NCBI RefSeq assembly: GCF_014250515.1
Contig: NZ_CP060202.1
Coordinates: forward strand, 3,841,001 to 3,905,000
Direction: 5' to 3'
DNA: 64,000 nt
DNA from: Hymenobacter sediminicola
Lineage (GTDB): Bacteria > Bacteroidota > Bacteroidia > Cytophagales > Hymenobacteraceae
Shown: positions 42,396 through 49,538 of the stretch, piece after piece
How the letters are laid out: each line of letters starts with the position of its first letter
How positions within the stretch are numbered: the first letter of the stretch is position 1
Notes under the pieces: generated by a model
Told to the model about the DNA's origin: nothing
The model's input: the letters and a program-made list of their open reading frames with translations, nothing else
Database searches by the model: none
Made by a program: the position numbers and the translations under genes

Positions 42396-42998
42396 ATGAA
42401 TCCGAACCAGCCAAGCACCCTGCCGCCCACCTATTTTGATGACGTATACCGGGCCAACTCTGACCCGTGGAATTTTGAAACCAGTCCCTATGAGCGGGCC
42501 AAATATGCTGATACCATTGCGGCGCTACCCAGTGAGCCATACGACAGCGGCTTCGAGGTAGGATGTTCCTTGGGTGTGCTGACGGAACAGCTGGCGCCGA
42601 AGTGCCGGCATCTGCTGGCCATAGATGTGGCGGAAGCACCTCTCGAACGGGCCCGCCAACGCTGTGCCCAGTTGCTACAGGTAGAGTTTGAGCGCATGAT
42701 GCTACCCGCGGAGTTTCCAGTCGGCCGGAGCTTTGACCTGATTGTGCTGTCGGAGGTGGGCTACTATTGGGCACTGCCCGACCTGCAATTGGCTTCTGAG
42801 AAACTGCTGAACGCCCTGCGGCCGGGCGGCCATCTGCTGCTGGTGCACTGGACACCGCCCGTACATGACTACCCCCTGACCGGTGACGAAGTACACGAGT
42901 TTTTTCTGGCACAGGCGGTTGCTTCGGACAGTCCTCTAAAGCACCTGCACGGCCACCGGGCCGAACAATACCGGCTCGATTTGTTGGCCCGACGCTAA
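42396..42998 (+). CDS. SAM-dependent methyltransferase, NodS-like
   Basis: 200 residues from the ATG at 42396. Class I Rossmann methyltransferase. SAM-binding motif I is EVGCSLGVLTEQLA, the acidic residue at the end of strand 2 is in LLAIDVAEAPLERAR, and motif IV is FDLIVLSEVGYYW. The N-terminal YFDDVYRANSDPWNFETSPY is typical of the NodS family, whose best known member N-methylates the de-acetylated sugar of Nod factors. That fits a deacetylase product as substrate. Its last 63 bases overlap the convergent glycosyltransferase gene. Confidence 0.9.
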   Translation: MNPNQPSTLPPTYFDDVYRANSDPWNFETSPYERAKYADTIAALPSEPYDSGFEVGCSLGVLTEQLAPKCRHLLAIDVAEAPLERARQRCAQLLQVEFERMMLPAEFPVGRSFDLIVLSEVGYYWALPDLQLASEKLLNALRPGGHLLLVHWTPPVHDYPLTGDEVHEFFLAQAVASDSPLKHLHGHRAEQYRLDLLARR

Positions 42999-44216
42999 GC
43001 TAGGCTGCCGGGTAGTCAGGCCTATTTCATGGCGCGAAACTAATTGGCGCAACTCAGCTATGGCTTTTGGCAAAGGCACGAGGCGCTTCCGTCGCCACCG
43101 GGCCCGATGCTGCTGCACCCATTCCCAAAGCGCCCCAAATGAAGCCGCAGCAGCCAACTGCCGCGACAGCGCAGGCGCAGGCACACTCAATGCGGCCGCC
43201 AGCTGTAGGCACAGCGGCAGGCGCTGTTGGCGGCCGCTATCCTGCAGTTGGCTCCACAAGTGGCGCAGCTGCTGCCGGGTTTTCCATTCTGCTACGAGGC
43301 CAGCCCCGCTTTCCACCAGTGGTTCGCGCTGCTGCTGCGCTAGGCTAGCCCACTCACGCAACTGCCAGGACAGCCCAACTGCCACTCGCCCCTCGTAGCG
43401 CGCCGATGTACTGACTCGAACCTGTGGGCTATGGCGCAACTGAAGGTCGTGGCGGCGCAACGCTTGGTAGAGGGCTTCATCTTCCAGAAAAGGCACTACA
43501 GGTAGCCCTCCTACTTGTCGATAAGCAGCAACTGTGAGGGCCAAGCTGGCACCAAAGTGCTGATGATGGCGCGGCCATGGGTCGGCGGGCTCGGGGTCGA
43601 GAAGGGCTTCTAGGCGGGTACGCAACAAGCGGTACAGCGTATCGTGCAGGTGCGTGCGGCGGACAGTGCATCCCTGAGAAAAAGCCGCATCCGGCAGTAT
43701 GCGCCCCCCTACCGCGTCGGCTCCTGCTTCAAACTCGGCCAGCATAGCTGCCAGCCAGGTTGCGGCAACACGAGTATCCGCATCTGTGCTGGCGATAATG
43801 CCTGCTGGCCCGGCTGTGAGTTCTAGGCGGCGGCAGGCCTCATCCATCAGCAACCGGCGCGCTTTGCCAACGTGTGCTTCTGCGGAGGGCAGCGTGGTTT
43901 CGGCTATATACAATGCCATGCCAGGGTGACGAGACGCAAAGGAGCGCACAGTTGCGGCCGTCTGGTCGTGGCAGTTGTTGGCGAGTACTAGCACCTCATA
44001 CTGGCCGTAACTCAACGGCTGGCCTTGCAAATCCAGCTGTACAGCCAAAGCCGCCAGGGTAGCGGGTAGCTGCTCCGCTTCATCTTTAGCCGGAATGATG
44101 ACACTTATTTTCAGGGCGGGTGCAGGCGGCGGCAGATGCTGCCAGAGGCCAGCGGCCACACTAGGGGCAGCCGGGTCGCTGTTGGTATAAAAGCGCACAG
44201 GAGTAGCGTGGTTCAT
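42936..44216 (-). CDS. GT2-family glycosyltransferase
   Basis: 426 residues from the ATG at 44216 (MNHATPVRFYTNSD). GT-A fold: KISVIIPAKDEAEQLPATLA begins the nucleotide-binding part, VLVLANNCHDQTA follows, and STDADTRVAATWL carries the DxD-type metal site. FLEDEALYQALRRHD is the acceptor-side acidic motif. The C-terminal third is Arg/Gln/Leu-rich and helical. It is convergent with, and overlaps by 63 bases, the NodS-like methyltransferase; with the acyl-CoA dehydrogenase-like and PIG-L genes it forms one functional cluster. Donor and acceptor unknown. Confidence 0.9.
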   Translation of the reverse strand: MNHATPVRFYTNSDPAAPSVAAGLWQHLPPPAPALKISVIIPAKDEAEQLPATLAALAVQLDLQGQPLSYGQYEVLVLANNCHDQTAATVRSFASRHPGMALYIAETTLPSAEAHVGKARRLLMDEACRRLELTAGPAGIIASTDADTRVAATWLAAMLAEFEAGADAVGGRILPDAAFSQGCTVRRTHLHDTLYRLLRTRLEALLDPEPADPWPRHHQHFGASLALTVAAYRQVGGLPVVPFLEDEALYQALRRHDLQLRHSPQVRVSTSARYEGRVAVGLSWQLREWASLAQQQREPLVESGAGLVAEWKTRQQLRHLWSQLQDSGRQQRLPLCLQLAAALSVPAPALSRQLAAAASFGALWEWVQQHRARWRRKRLVPLPKAIAELRQLVSRHEIGLTTRQPSLASGQQIEPVLFGPVAVQVL

Positions 44217-44317
44217 TTGGCCATCTTCTACGCGAAAGCCAGCAGGAAGATGAGTTGGAAATGCCTTTTGCAGCCTACAGACGAGCTTTGCCAGCGCTGC
44301 TGGGAGCCGCTGAGTAT

Positions 44318-44348
44318 ACAAAAGCACCACCCAGGGTGGGTGGTGCTT
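44318..44348 (-). terminator. Terminator after the outer-membrane barrel gene
   Basis: AAGCACCACCCA and TGGGTGGTGCTT form a 12-bp stem with loop GGG; on the minus strand it is followed by TTTTG, about 50 bases after the stop at 44397. Confidence 0.85.
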
Positions 44349-44396
44349 CCGAGTTGCGGGCATTTCTGCCAGCACATGTTAACTGGAAAAAGCGGG

Positions 44397-45611
44397 CTAG
44401 AATGCTTCGCCCACAGCGAAGATGATACCGGAGTTGCCACCCGAGCCTACGCCATAGTCGAGGCGGATATTGAGCCGGTCGCGGCGGTTGAACCGGAAAC
44501 GAGCACCCAGGCCACCGGCGAATTTGGTACCATCGAAGGAGTAGTCAGAAAGGTTGTAGCCCACCTGACCAACACCCATGAAAGCGGCAATATCGAAGCG
44601 CCAGATCAGCTTCTGGCGGATTTCGGCCTGAAACGTGCTAAACTGCCGGTCGCGGTAGCGGGCTTCATAGATGCCGCGCATCAGGTAGGCACCATTGTAG
44701 AGCGAACCGCCCAGCGTAGCACCCATACCGCCTAGCTCCCGGAAAGGCACGTTGCCAGAGTGATACTGCCCCAAAAACTGCAGCGCCAGAATGGTATTGT
44801 TGGTCCCGAACAGCGGATTGAAGTGGCGGGCGTCTATCTGGTAGCGGTTAAACTTGTAGTCGCTGCCGAGGCCGGAACCGTTGAACAGCATGTGGGCATC
44901 CACGAAGTTGCCGCGGTAGGTGGCCAACACATTGTCGCGGCCGTCATAAAGCAGCGCCGGGCCTACACCCGAGCTGATACCGCCGCCCCGCTGGTTTTCC
45001 GGGATGGAATAGTAAGGAGCCGTATTACCATCATTGTCCTTCAATTCCACGTCGCCGAGGTTGGTGAAGCGGTAGCGCAGACCCACAAACAAGTTAGGCA
45101 CTACCCGGGCCAACGCTTTCTCGTCGAATACCCACAGCGGGTACTGAATATGCGACTCAATATCTTTGCTGGTGTTGTTGCCGACGCCGTAGTAGTTGAA
45201 CGCCAGATCATAATAGCTCAGCTCGCCGGAGAAATACAGCTTTTCGCCCGGCGTGAAGATGTTGTGGGTAAGCTGAATGGTGGTTTGCTTCTCCTGAGAG
45301 AACCAGGCAATCAGGCGGGCATTCGACTTGCGCACCGTGGTATCCTGCCCGAAACGCCACACCGGCAAAATAGCCGCGCCGGCGGCGAAGCCCGTTTCCT
45401 GCTGGTAGAACACGATAGGAACCGGAATAAAACTGGGCTTGTCGCTGGGCGCAAACCGAGACTTTTTGGGCTGTCCATCGGTGGTGGTGGCGCTTAGGCC
45501 GGGGGCGGGTGCCGTGACTACGGCAGTGGTAGTATCAGGCGTAGGGACTACTTGAGCAGACCCAAGCCGGGCCAGTAAACACAGGGCCAGCGGCGTGTAG
45601 AGAAAGCGCAT
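44397..45611 (-). CDS. BamA/TamA-type outer membrane barrel protein
   Basis: 404 residues. A signal peptide ends GSAQ, then a low-complexity Thr/Pro/Ala linker, then a beta-barrel of the bacterial surface antigen (D15) type with repeated amphipathic strands (FYQQETGFAAGAAILPVWRF, YYDLAFNYYGVGNNTS, RDRLNIRLDYGVGSGGN) and a terminal aromatic residue (GEAF). No POTRA domains are present, so it is not the essential BamA but one of the short barrel-only relatives. Function unknown. Monocistronic with a terminator. Confidence 0.85.
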   Translation of the reverse strand: MRFLYTPLALCLLARLGSAQVVPTPDTTTAVVTAPAPGLSATTTDGQPKKSRFAPSDKPSFIPVPIVFYQQETGFAAGAAILPVWRFGQDTTVRKSNARLIAWFSQEKQTTIQLTHNIFTPGEKLYFSGELSYYDLAFNYYGVGNNTSKDIESHIQYPLWVFDEKALARVVPNLFVGLRYRFTNLGDVELKDNDGNTAPYYSIPENQRGGGISSGVGPALLYDGRDNVLATYRGNFVDAHMLFNGSGLGSDYKFNRYQIDARHFNPLFGTNNTILALQFLGQYHSGNVPFRELGGMGATLGGSLYNGAYLMRGIYEARYRDRQFSTFQAEIRQKLIWRFDIAAFMGVGQVGYNLSDYSFDGTKFAGGLGARFRFNRRDRLNIRLDYGVGSGGNSGIIFAVGEAF

Positions 45612-45712
45612 AAAAGGCTTTATAAGAAAGAGGAAGACGAGAGCTGCCCTACTGAAAACAGTCGAGCTGCAGCCCTAATATCCTCCCTAACGAAGCGGAG
45701 CCTGCTACGGTT

Positions 45713-46645
45713 TTACCCTATTCCTGCTACCAGCAGCATCGAGAGCACACCGGCCAGCATGATGCCTTTGCACCAGCGGCTCAACTCGGCAAAATGGCGC
45801 CGCCGGTCGGCGCGCAGCAGCAGCTGTGTCAGCCACAACAGCGGCCCTAGCACCAGCACTAGCAGCCAAGCGCCAAGTACCCATTTGCTATGCACAAACG
45901 AGTGCCAAACCCCTCCTATAACCAAAGACAGCAGGCACGCCAGAAAAAACCCGGCTACCCACTTGCTGCGGGCCACGCCCCACACAATAGGCAATGTACG
46001 GCAGTCGTGCTGAGCATCGCCGCGCATGTCTTCCACATCTTTTACTATCTCCCGCACCACGGTCAGCAGAAACGCGGCCAGCGCATACACCCATACGCTA
46101 CTAGTGCCAGTGCGCAGTTGCAGTTCGGGCAGCAGTACCAGCGCCGCTGTGAGGGTTGCAATACTGACGTTGCCGACCAGCGCTACCCGCTTAAACCGCA
46201 CCGAATAACCCCACAGCAGCAGCGCAGAACCCAAATTCACGAGGCCCAGCAAGGGCGAAAGCAGCCCGCTAATTCCAACTCCGACCCCCGACAACAGCAC
46301 GTGCGCCAGCATGGCCCGGCGCCGGTTCACGACCCGTCCGACAACCAACTGCTTCGGCCGGTTGATGGCATCAATCTTTACGTCGTAGTAGTCGTTGATG
46401 ATGTAGCCGGCGGCGGCCACGCACAGCGCCGCTAAGGCCAGGATACCGAACCGGGCGCTCCAGAGTGCAGCCACCGGATTGCCGGGCAACAGTAGGCCCG
46501 CGCGCACCAGCACCAAGCACAGCAGCATGATCAGCAGGTTGGGCAGCCGCACCAGTCGCGCAATAGGCATTAGCCCTACTTCGTGCTGCGGGCCGGCTGG
46601 CTCCGGCGGGGTAGCACCCGAAAAAGAAGTGGCTGATGAGGACAT
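45713..46645 (-). CDS. UbiA-family prenyltransferase (GGGP transferase-like)
   Basis: 310 residues from the ATG at 46645. Polytopic (about nine helices) with both Mg-binding Asp motifs of the UbiA superfamily: NDYYDVKIDAINRPKQ (NDxxD) and DVEDMRGDAQHDCRT (DxxxD). Homologues in Bacteroidota are commonly called geranylgeranylglycerol-phosphate geranylgeranyltransferase after the archaeal lipid enzyme, but the real acceptor is uncertain. It attaches a polyprenyl chain to a polar acceptor in the membrane. Confidence 0.88.
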   Translation of the reverse strand: MSSSATSFSGATPPEPAGPQHEVGLMPIARLVRLPNLLIMLLCLVLVRAGLLLPGNPVAALWSARFGILALAALCVAAAGYIINDYYDVKIDAINRPKQLVVGRVVNRRRAMLAHVLLSGVGVGISGLLSPLLGLVNLGSALLLWGYSVRFKRVALVGNVSIATLTAALVLLPELQLRTGTSSVWVYALAAFLLTVVREIVKDVEDMRGDAQHDCRTLPIVWGVARSKWVAGFFLACLLSLVIGGVWHSFVHSKWVLGAWLLVLVLGPLLWLTQLLLRADRRRHFAELSRWCKGIMLAGVLSMLLVAGIG

Positions 46646-46742
46646 AAGGCGGGCACTACAGGCAAAATGGAAACAAAAGCATAACACCACCGCCTCACTT
46701 GATGGGCCCTGGGTGGCGGTACCACCTGCAAAGGTGCCAAAA

Positions 46743-46774
46743 AGAAAGCCCCTCCGACGGGGGAGAGGCTTTCT
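46743..46774 (-). terminator. Terminator after the cold-shock gene
   Basis: AGAAAGCC plus CCTCC pair with GGGGGAG plus GGCTTTCT around a short loop, 29 bases after the stop; T-run TTCTTTTT on the minus strand. Confidence 0.85.
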
Positions 46775-46802
46775 TCGTTCTAAAAAACCGGTAAGTCGAA
46801 AC

Positions 46803-46997
46803 TTACACTTTCTTCACGTTTACCGCATTTACGCCCTTTCGGCCTTCCTGCGTCTCAAATTCCACACGGTCATTCTGCTGGACCTGTCCTCCGTTAAGAC
46901 CGGTAATGTGAACAAAGAAGTCTTCTTTGGTCACATCATCTGTAATGAAGCCGTAGCCCTTCGCCTCATTAAAGAATTTTACGGTTCCTGTTTTCAT
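46803..46997 (-). CDS. Cold-shock domain protein
   Basis: 64-residue CspA-type protein. RNA-binding motifs RNP1 (KGYGFITDD) and RNP2 (DFFVHIT) are both present. It binds single-stranded nucleic acid and acts as an RNA chaperone. ATG at 46997 preceded by an A-rich leader (mRNA sense is T/C rich), with a terminator after the stop. Monocistronic. Confidence 0.96.
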   Translation of the reverse strand: MKTGTVKFFNEAKGYGFITDDVTKEDFFVHITGLNGGQVQQNDRVEFETQEGRKGVNAVNVKKV

Positions 46998-47121
46998 GAA
47001 AAAAAGAAAATGATGAATGGATGAGTGGGTAAATATAGAGGATATTCAGAAAAGTGCAACCTCGCCTAAACCAAGCAGTAACAGCGAAATAAGGCCTCCT
47101 AACGGGCACGCTGGCCGGAGT

Positions 47122-47625
47122 TTACCACGTCTTCTGAACCTTCATCACAGCTTCAATCAACTCGCGTACGGCACCGTGCCCACCGGGCAGCGACGATACG
47201 TAGGTGCTGATGGCGCGTACATCGTCGGCGGCATCAGCGGGGCAGGCAGCCACGGCGCAGCGGCGCATTACTTCCAAGTCGGGCATGTCGTCGCCCATGT
47301 AGGCAATATGCACAGGGTCGAGGCGGTAGGTGTTGACGTAATTATTGAAGATTTTCATCTTGTCGTCAACTCCCAGGTACACGTCGCGGACGTCCAGCGA
47401 CTCTAGGCGTTTGCGTACCCCCTCTTCCTCACGGCCCGATATAACGGCAATGCGGTAGCCGTGCCGCAGGGCATGCCGGATAGCGTACCCGTCGCGGATA
47501 TGAAAAGCGCGGGCTTGCTCACCGGAATTGAGGGCTAGCAGCGTGCCATCGGTCAGCACACCGTCCACGTCGAATATAAAAGCCTTAATACCCGATAAGT
47601 CGGGTGCAGCAGCAGGAGAAGTCAT
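47122..47625 (-). CDS. HAD-family phosphatase, KdsC-like
   Basis: 167 residues from the ATG at 47625. HAD motif I is FDVDGVLTDG (nucleophile and acid Asp), motif II the Ser in AVISGR, motif III Lys in DDKMKIF, motif IV GDDMPDLEVM. The C0-type, capless, tetramer-forming size matches KDO-8-phosphate phosphatase, which releases phosphate in KDO synthesis for lipopolysaccharide. No other KDO gene is nearby, so the assignment rests on family resemblance. Confidence 0.88.
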   Translation of the reverse strand: MTSPAAAPDLSGIKAFIFDVDGVLTDGTLLALNSGEQARAFHIRDGYAIRHALRHGYRIAVISGREEEGVRKRLESLDVRDVYLGVDDKMKIFNNYVNTYRLDPVHIAYMGDDMPDLEVMRRCAVAACPADAADDVRAISTYVSSLPGGHGAVRELIEAVMKVQKTW

Positions 47626-47756
47626 AGCAATGGGAGAATGGTAGAAGCAGAGTACCAATGCAGCAAAGGACCTGTCCCGGTGCCTGCCCGATGCACATAC
47701 GAGTCGGGGCAGCGGGCAGATCCTTCGGTAAGGCTACATACGCAACGTATGTGCGG

Positions 47757-47996
47757 CTATTTCTGGTTGTCGCGCCACTCGTAGACCCATTTGGCCTGAA
47801 TCTGCTCCAGATGGCCTTCGTTGGCCTGGTCGCGGGTGCCGGAGAAGTTAGGCAGGGTCAGTACCCACTCCAGCAGCTCGGTGAAACGGATACGGTAGAT
47901 TTTGGCTTCCGTGAAGTCGTCGCCGAACTTCTCGTACAGGGCCATAGCTACATCCTCATAGTCGTTCCAGTGAATGGGGGGCTCGAAGTGGTTCAT
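47757..47996 (-). CDS. iscX: Fe-S cluster assembly protein IscX
   Basis: 79 residues from the ATG at 47996 (MNHFEPPIHWNDYEDVAMAL). Small acidic helical protein with the IscX pattern WNDYEDVAMALYEKFGDDF and LPNFSGTRDQANEGHLEQIQ and a final W. It regulates or supplies iron to the cysteine desulfurase IscS. It lies downstream of fdx in the same direction, as in classic isc operons, although iscS, iscU and hscAB are not in this window. Confidence 0.9.
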   Translation of the reverse strand: MNHFEPPIHWNDYEDVAMALYEKFGDDFTEAKIYRIRFTELLEWVLTLPNFSGTRDQANEGHLEQIQAKWVYEWRDNQK

Positions 47997-48116
47997 AAGG
48001 TACTTACTGCTTGTTTTGATATACGTATGTGCCAAGCGGCTAGCTACTGCAGGGGCCTGGCGCTGGCTGATGTATGGCATCAAACAGAGCAAAGCCTACA
48101 GTACGCTCACACATTA

Positions 48117-48449
48117 TTAGTGGCCCAGGAAATCCTGCGGCGGAACCAGAATAGCCAGATTTTCGCTGGCACCCTGCACTACGCACTGGCAAGCCAGCCG
48201 TGAGTTGATACGCGGATTTACGGCCCGATCTATGAAATCTTCTTCTTTGTCGCTGATTTCAGGTAGTCCATCTTCGCCCCGCACCACATAAACGTGGCAG
48301 GTGCTGCAGCCGCAGACGCCGCCACAGTTGTGCTGAAGCTGGATACCGTTGTTGAGGGCCACGTCCAGCACCGATTCCCCTTCGGCGGCTACGTGCGTCT
48401 GGTCGGGCTGGCCGTCCTGGAACTGAAAGGTAATATTGACAGCTTTCAC
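48117..48449 (-). CDS. fdx: 2Fe-2S ferredoxin, Isc type
   Basis: 110 residues from a GTG at 48449 (VKAVNITFQFQDGQPDQ). Adrenodoxin-like [2Fe-2S] ferredoxin with ligands C-x5-C-x2-C in CGGVCGCSTC and a fourth Cys in RLACQCVV. It supplies electrons for Fe-S cluster assembly; iscX follows 120 bases later. A longer frame to 48497 would cross the promoter. Promoter at 48485-48515. Confidence 0.93.
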   Translation of the reverse strand: MKAVNITFQFQDGQPDQTHVAAEGESVLDVALNNGIQLQHNCGGVCGCSTCHVYVVRGEDGLPEISDKEEDFIDRAVNPRINSRLACQCVVQGASENLAILVPPQDFLGH

Positions 48450-48484
48450 GCAAAAAATCCTCAGCAGAGGTAAAAATGAAGCCA

Positions 48485-48515
48485 CGAAGGTACGCACCCC
48501 CGCTGCCGATTCAAA
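48485..48515 (-). promoter_or_regulatory. fdx promoter (TTTG-N19-TACCTTCG)
   Basis: TTTG (complement of 48512-48515), exactly 19 bases, then TACCTTCG (complement of 48485-48492): the best full match to the Bacteroidota promoter layout in the window. It supports the GTG start at 48449 and lies just outside the end of the DUF2520 gene. Confidence 0.65.
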
Positions 48516-49347
48516 GCTTCACAGGGCCTTGGTTGTTTGCAGGCAACCCTGTGCCCTGCCGCTGAATACTGTCAGTCAGAAGATTATATATTTCCAACCA
48601 CTGTGTATGCCCAGCCAACGCGGCCCGGTGCCGGTCGAGAGTAGGCGTGTCGTGGCGGGCGGCCGGGCCGGTCTGCACTGTGAAAGGCGGATAGGCCAGG
48701 GCTTTTTCTACGGTTTCCTGAAGCAGTGGCCCCAGCAGCGCCAGTGGCAACGCTTGCTGCTGCAGCAGCGCGTGGCTGATACCGAGCAGATGATTGGTGA
48801 AGTTGCAGGCAAATACAGCTGCTATATGAATAGACTGGCGCTGAGGCGTGCCGACTCGCTGCACGCTGCGGCTCAGGGTAGCGCCTAGTGCCAGCAGAAG
48901 CTCCTCTGCAGCTGGTCCGGTGGCTTCTATACATAATGGCACCGTCTGCCAGTCTACGTCCCGCCCCTGGCTGAATGTCTGCAACGGGTAGAATACGCCC
49001 CCACGCACTTCCGGACAACCCGAAAACACACTCAAAGGAACCGTACCAGAAGTATGTGCGACCAAGGCATTGGCCGGAAAGTGAGCCTGCGCAAGCAGGA
49101 CCGGAATGGCAGCGTCGGGCACGGCCAGCAGATAAACATCAGCCACGGGCAGGCTGGCCATATCGAGGGAAGGCAGCACCTGCGCTCCGGGCAGCAGGGC
49201 AGCCAGCGCTTCAGCTGATGCCGTAGTACGGCTCCAGATATGCACCACCTGATGCCCAGCCTGAACCAGAGCTGGCCCAAGCTGGCTGGCAACCCGACCG
49301 GCTCCTAGCAGAACCACGCGCAACGAAGAGGTATGGAACGGTGTCAT
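48511..49347 (-). CDS. Rossmann-fold protein with DUF2520 domain
   Basis: 278 residues. The N-terminal NAD(P)-binding fold starts LRVVLLGAGRVASQLGPALV (GxGxxA/G-type loop) and continues with VADVYLLAVPDAAIPVLLAQ, as in ProC-like/F420-dependent oxidoreductases. The C-terminal half is the DUF2520 helical domain with FACNFTNHLLGISHALLQQQ and TGPAARHDTPTLDRHRAAL. Enzyme activity is unknown. I recall it as a common Bacteroidota neighbour of KdsC-like and UbiA genes, as here. Confidence 0.88.
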   Translation of the reverse strand: MTPFHTSSLRVVLLGAGRVASQLGPALVQAGHQVVHIWSRTTASAEALAALLPGAQVLPSLDMASLPVADVYLLAVPDAAIPVLLAQAHFPANALVAHTSGTVPLSVFSGCPEVRGGVFYPLQTFSQGRDVDWQTVPLCIEATGPAAEELLLALGATLSRSVQRVGTPQRQSIHIAAVFACNFTNHLLGISHALLQQQALPLALLGPLLQETVEKALAYPPFTVQTGPAARHDTPTLDRHRAALAGHTQWLEIYNLLTDSIQRQGTGLPANNQGPVKL

Positions 49348-49538
49348 TGGCAGAACTCAGAAATCAGAAGCAACAAAGTAACCGGCCATAACTAGTTTTG
49401 ACGCCATGTTGCGGGCAGTTCTCAGAGAAATTGAACAACTTGTGTCCGGTAAAACCCCTTCAAAACATTGCAGGGGCCGAATATTTGCCGTTTTCCACCC
49501 ATAAACTCCATTCATTTTCAACAACTTTACCCTTTCCA

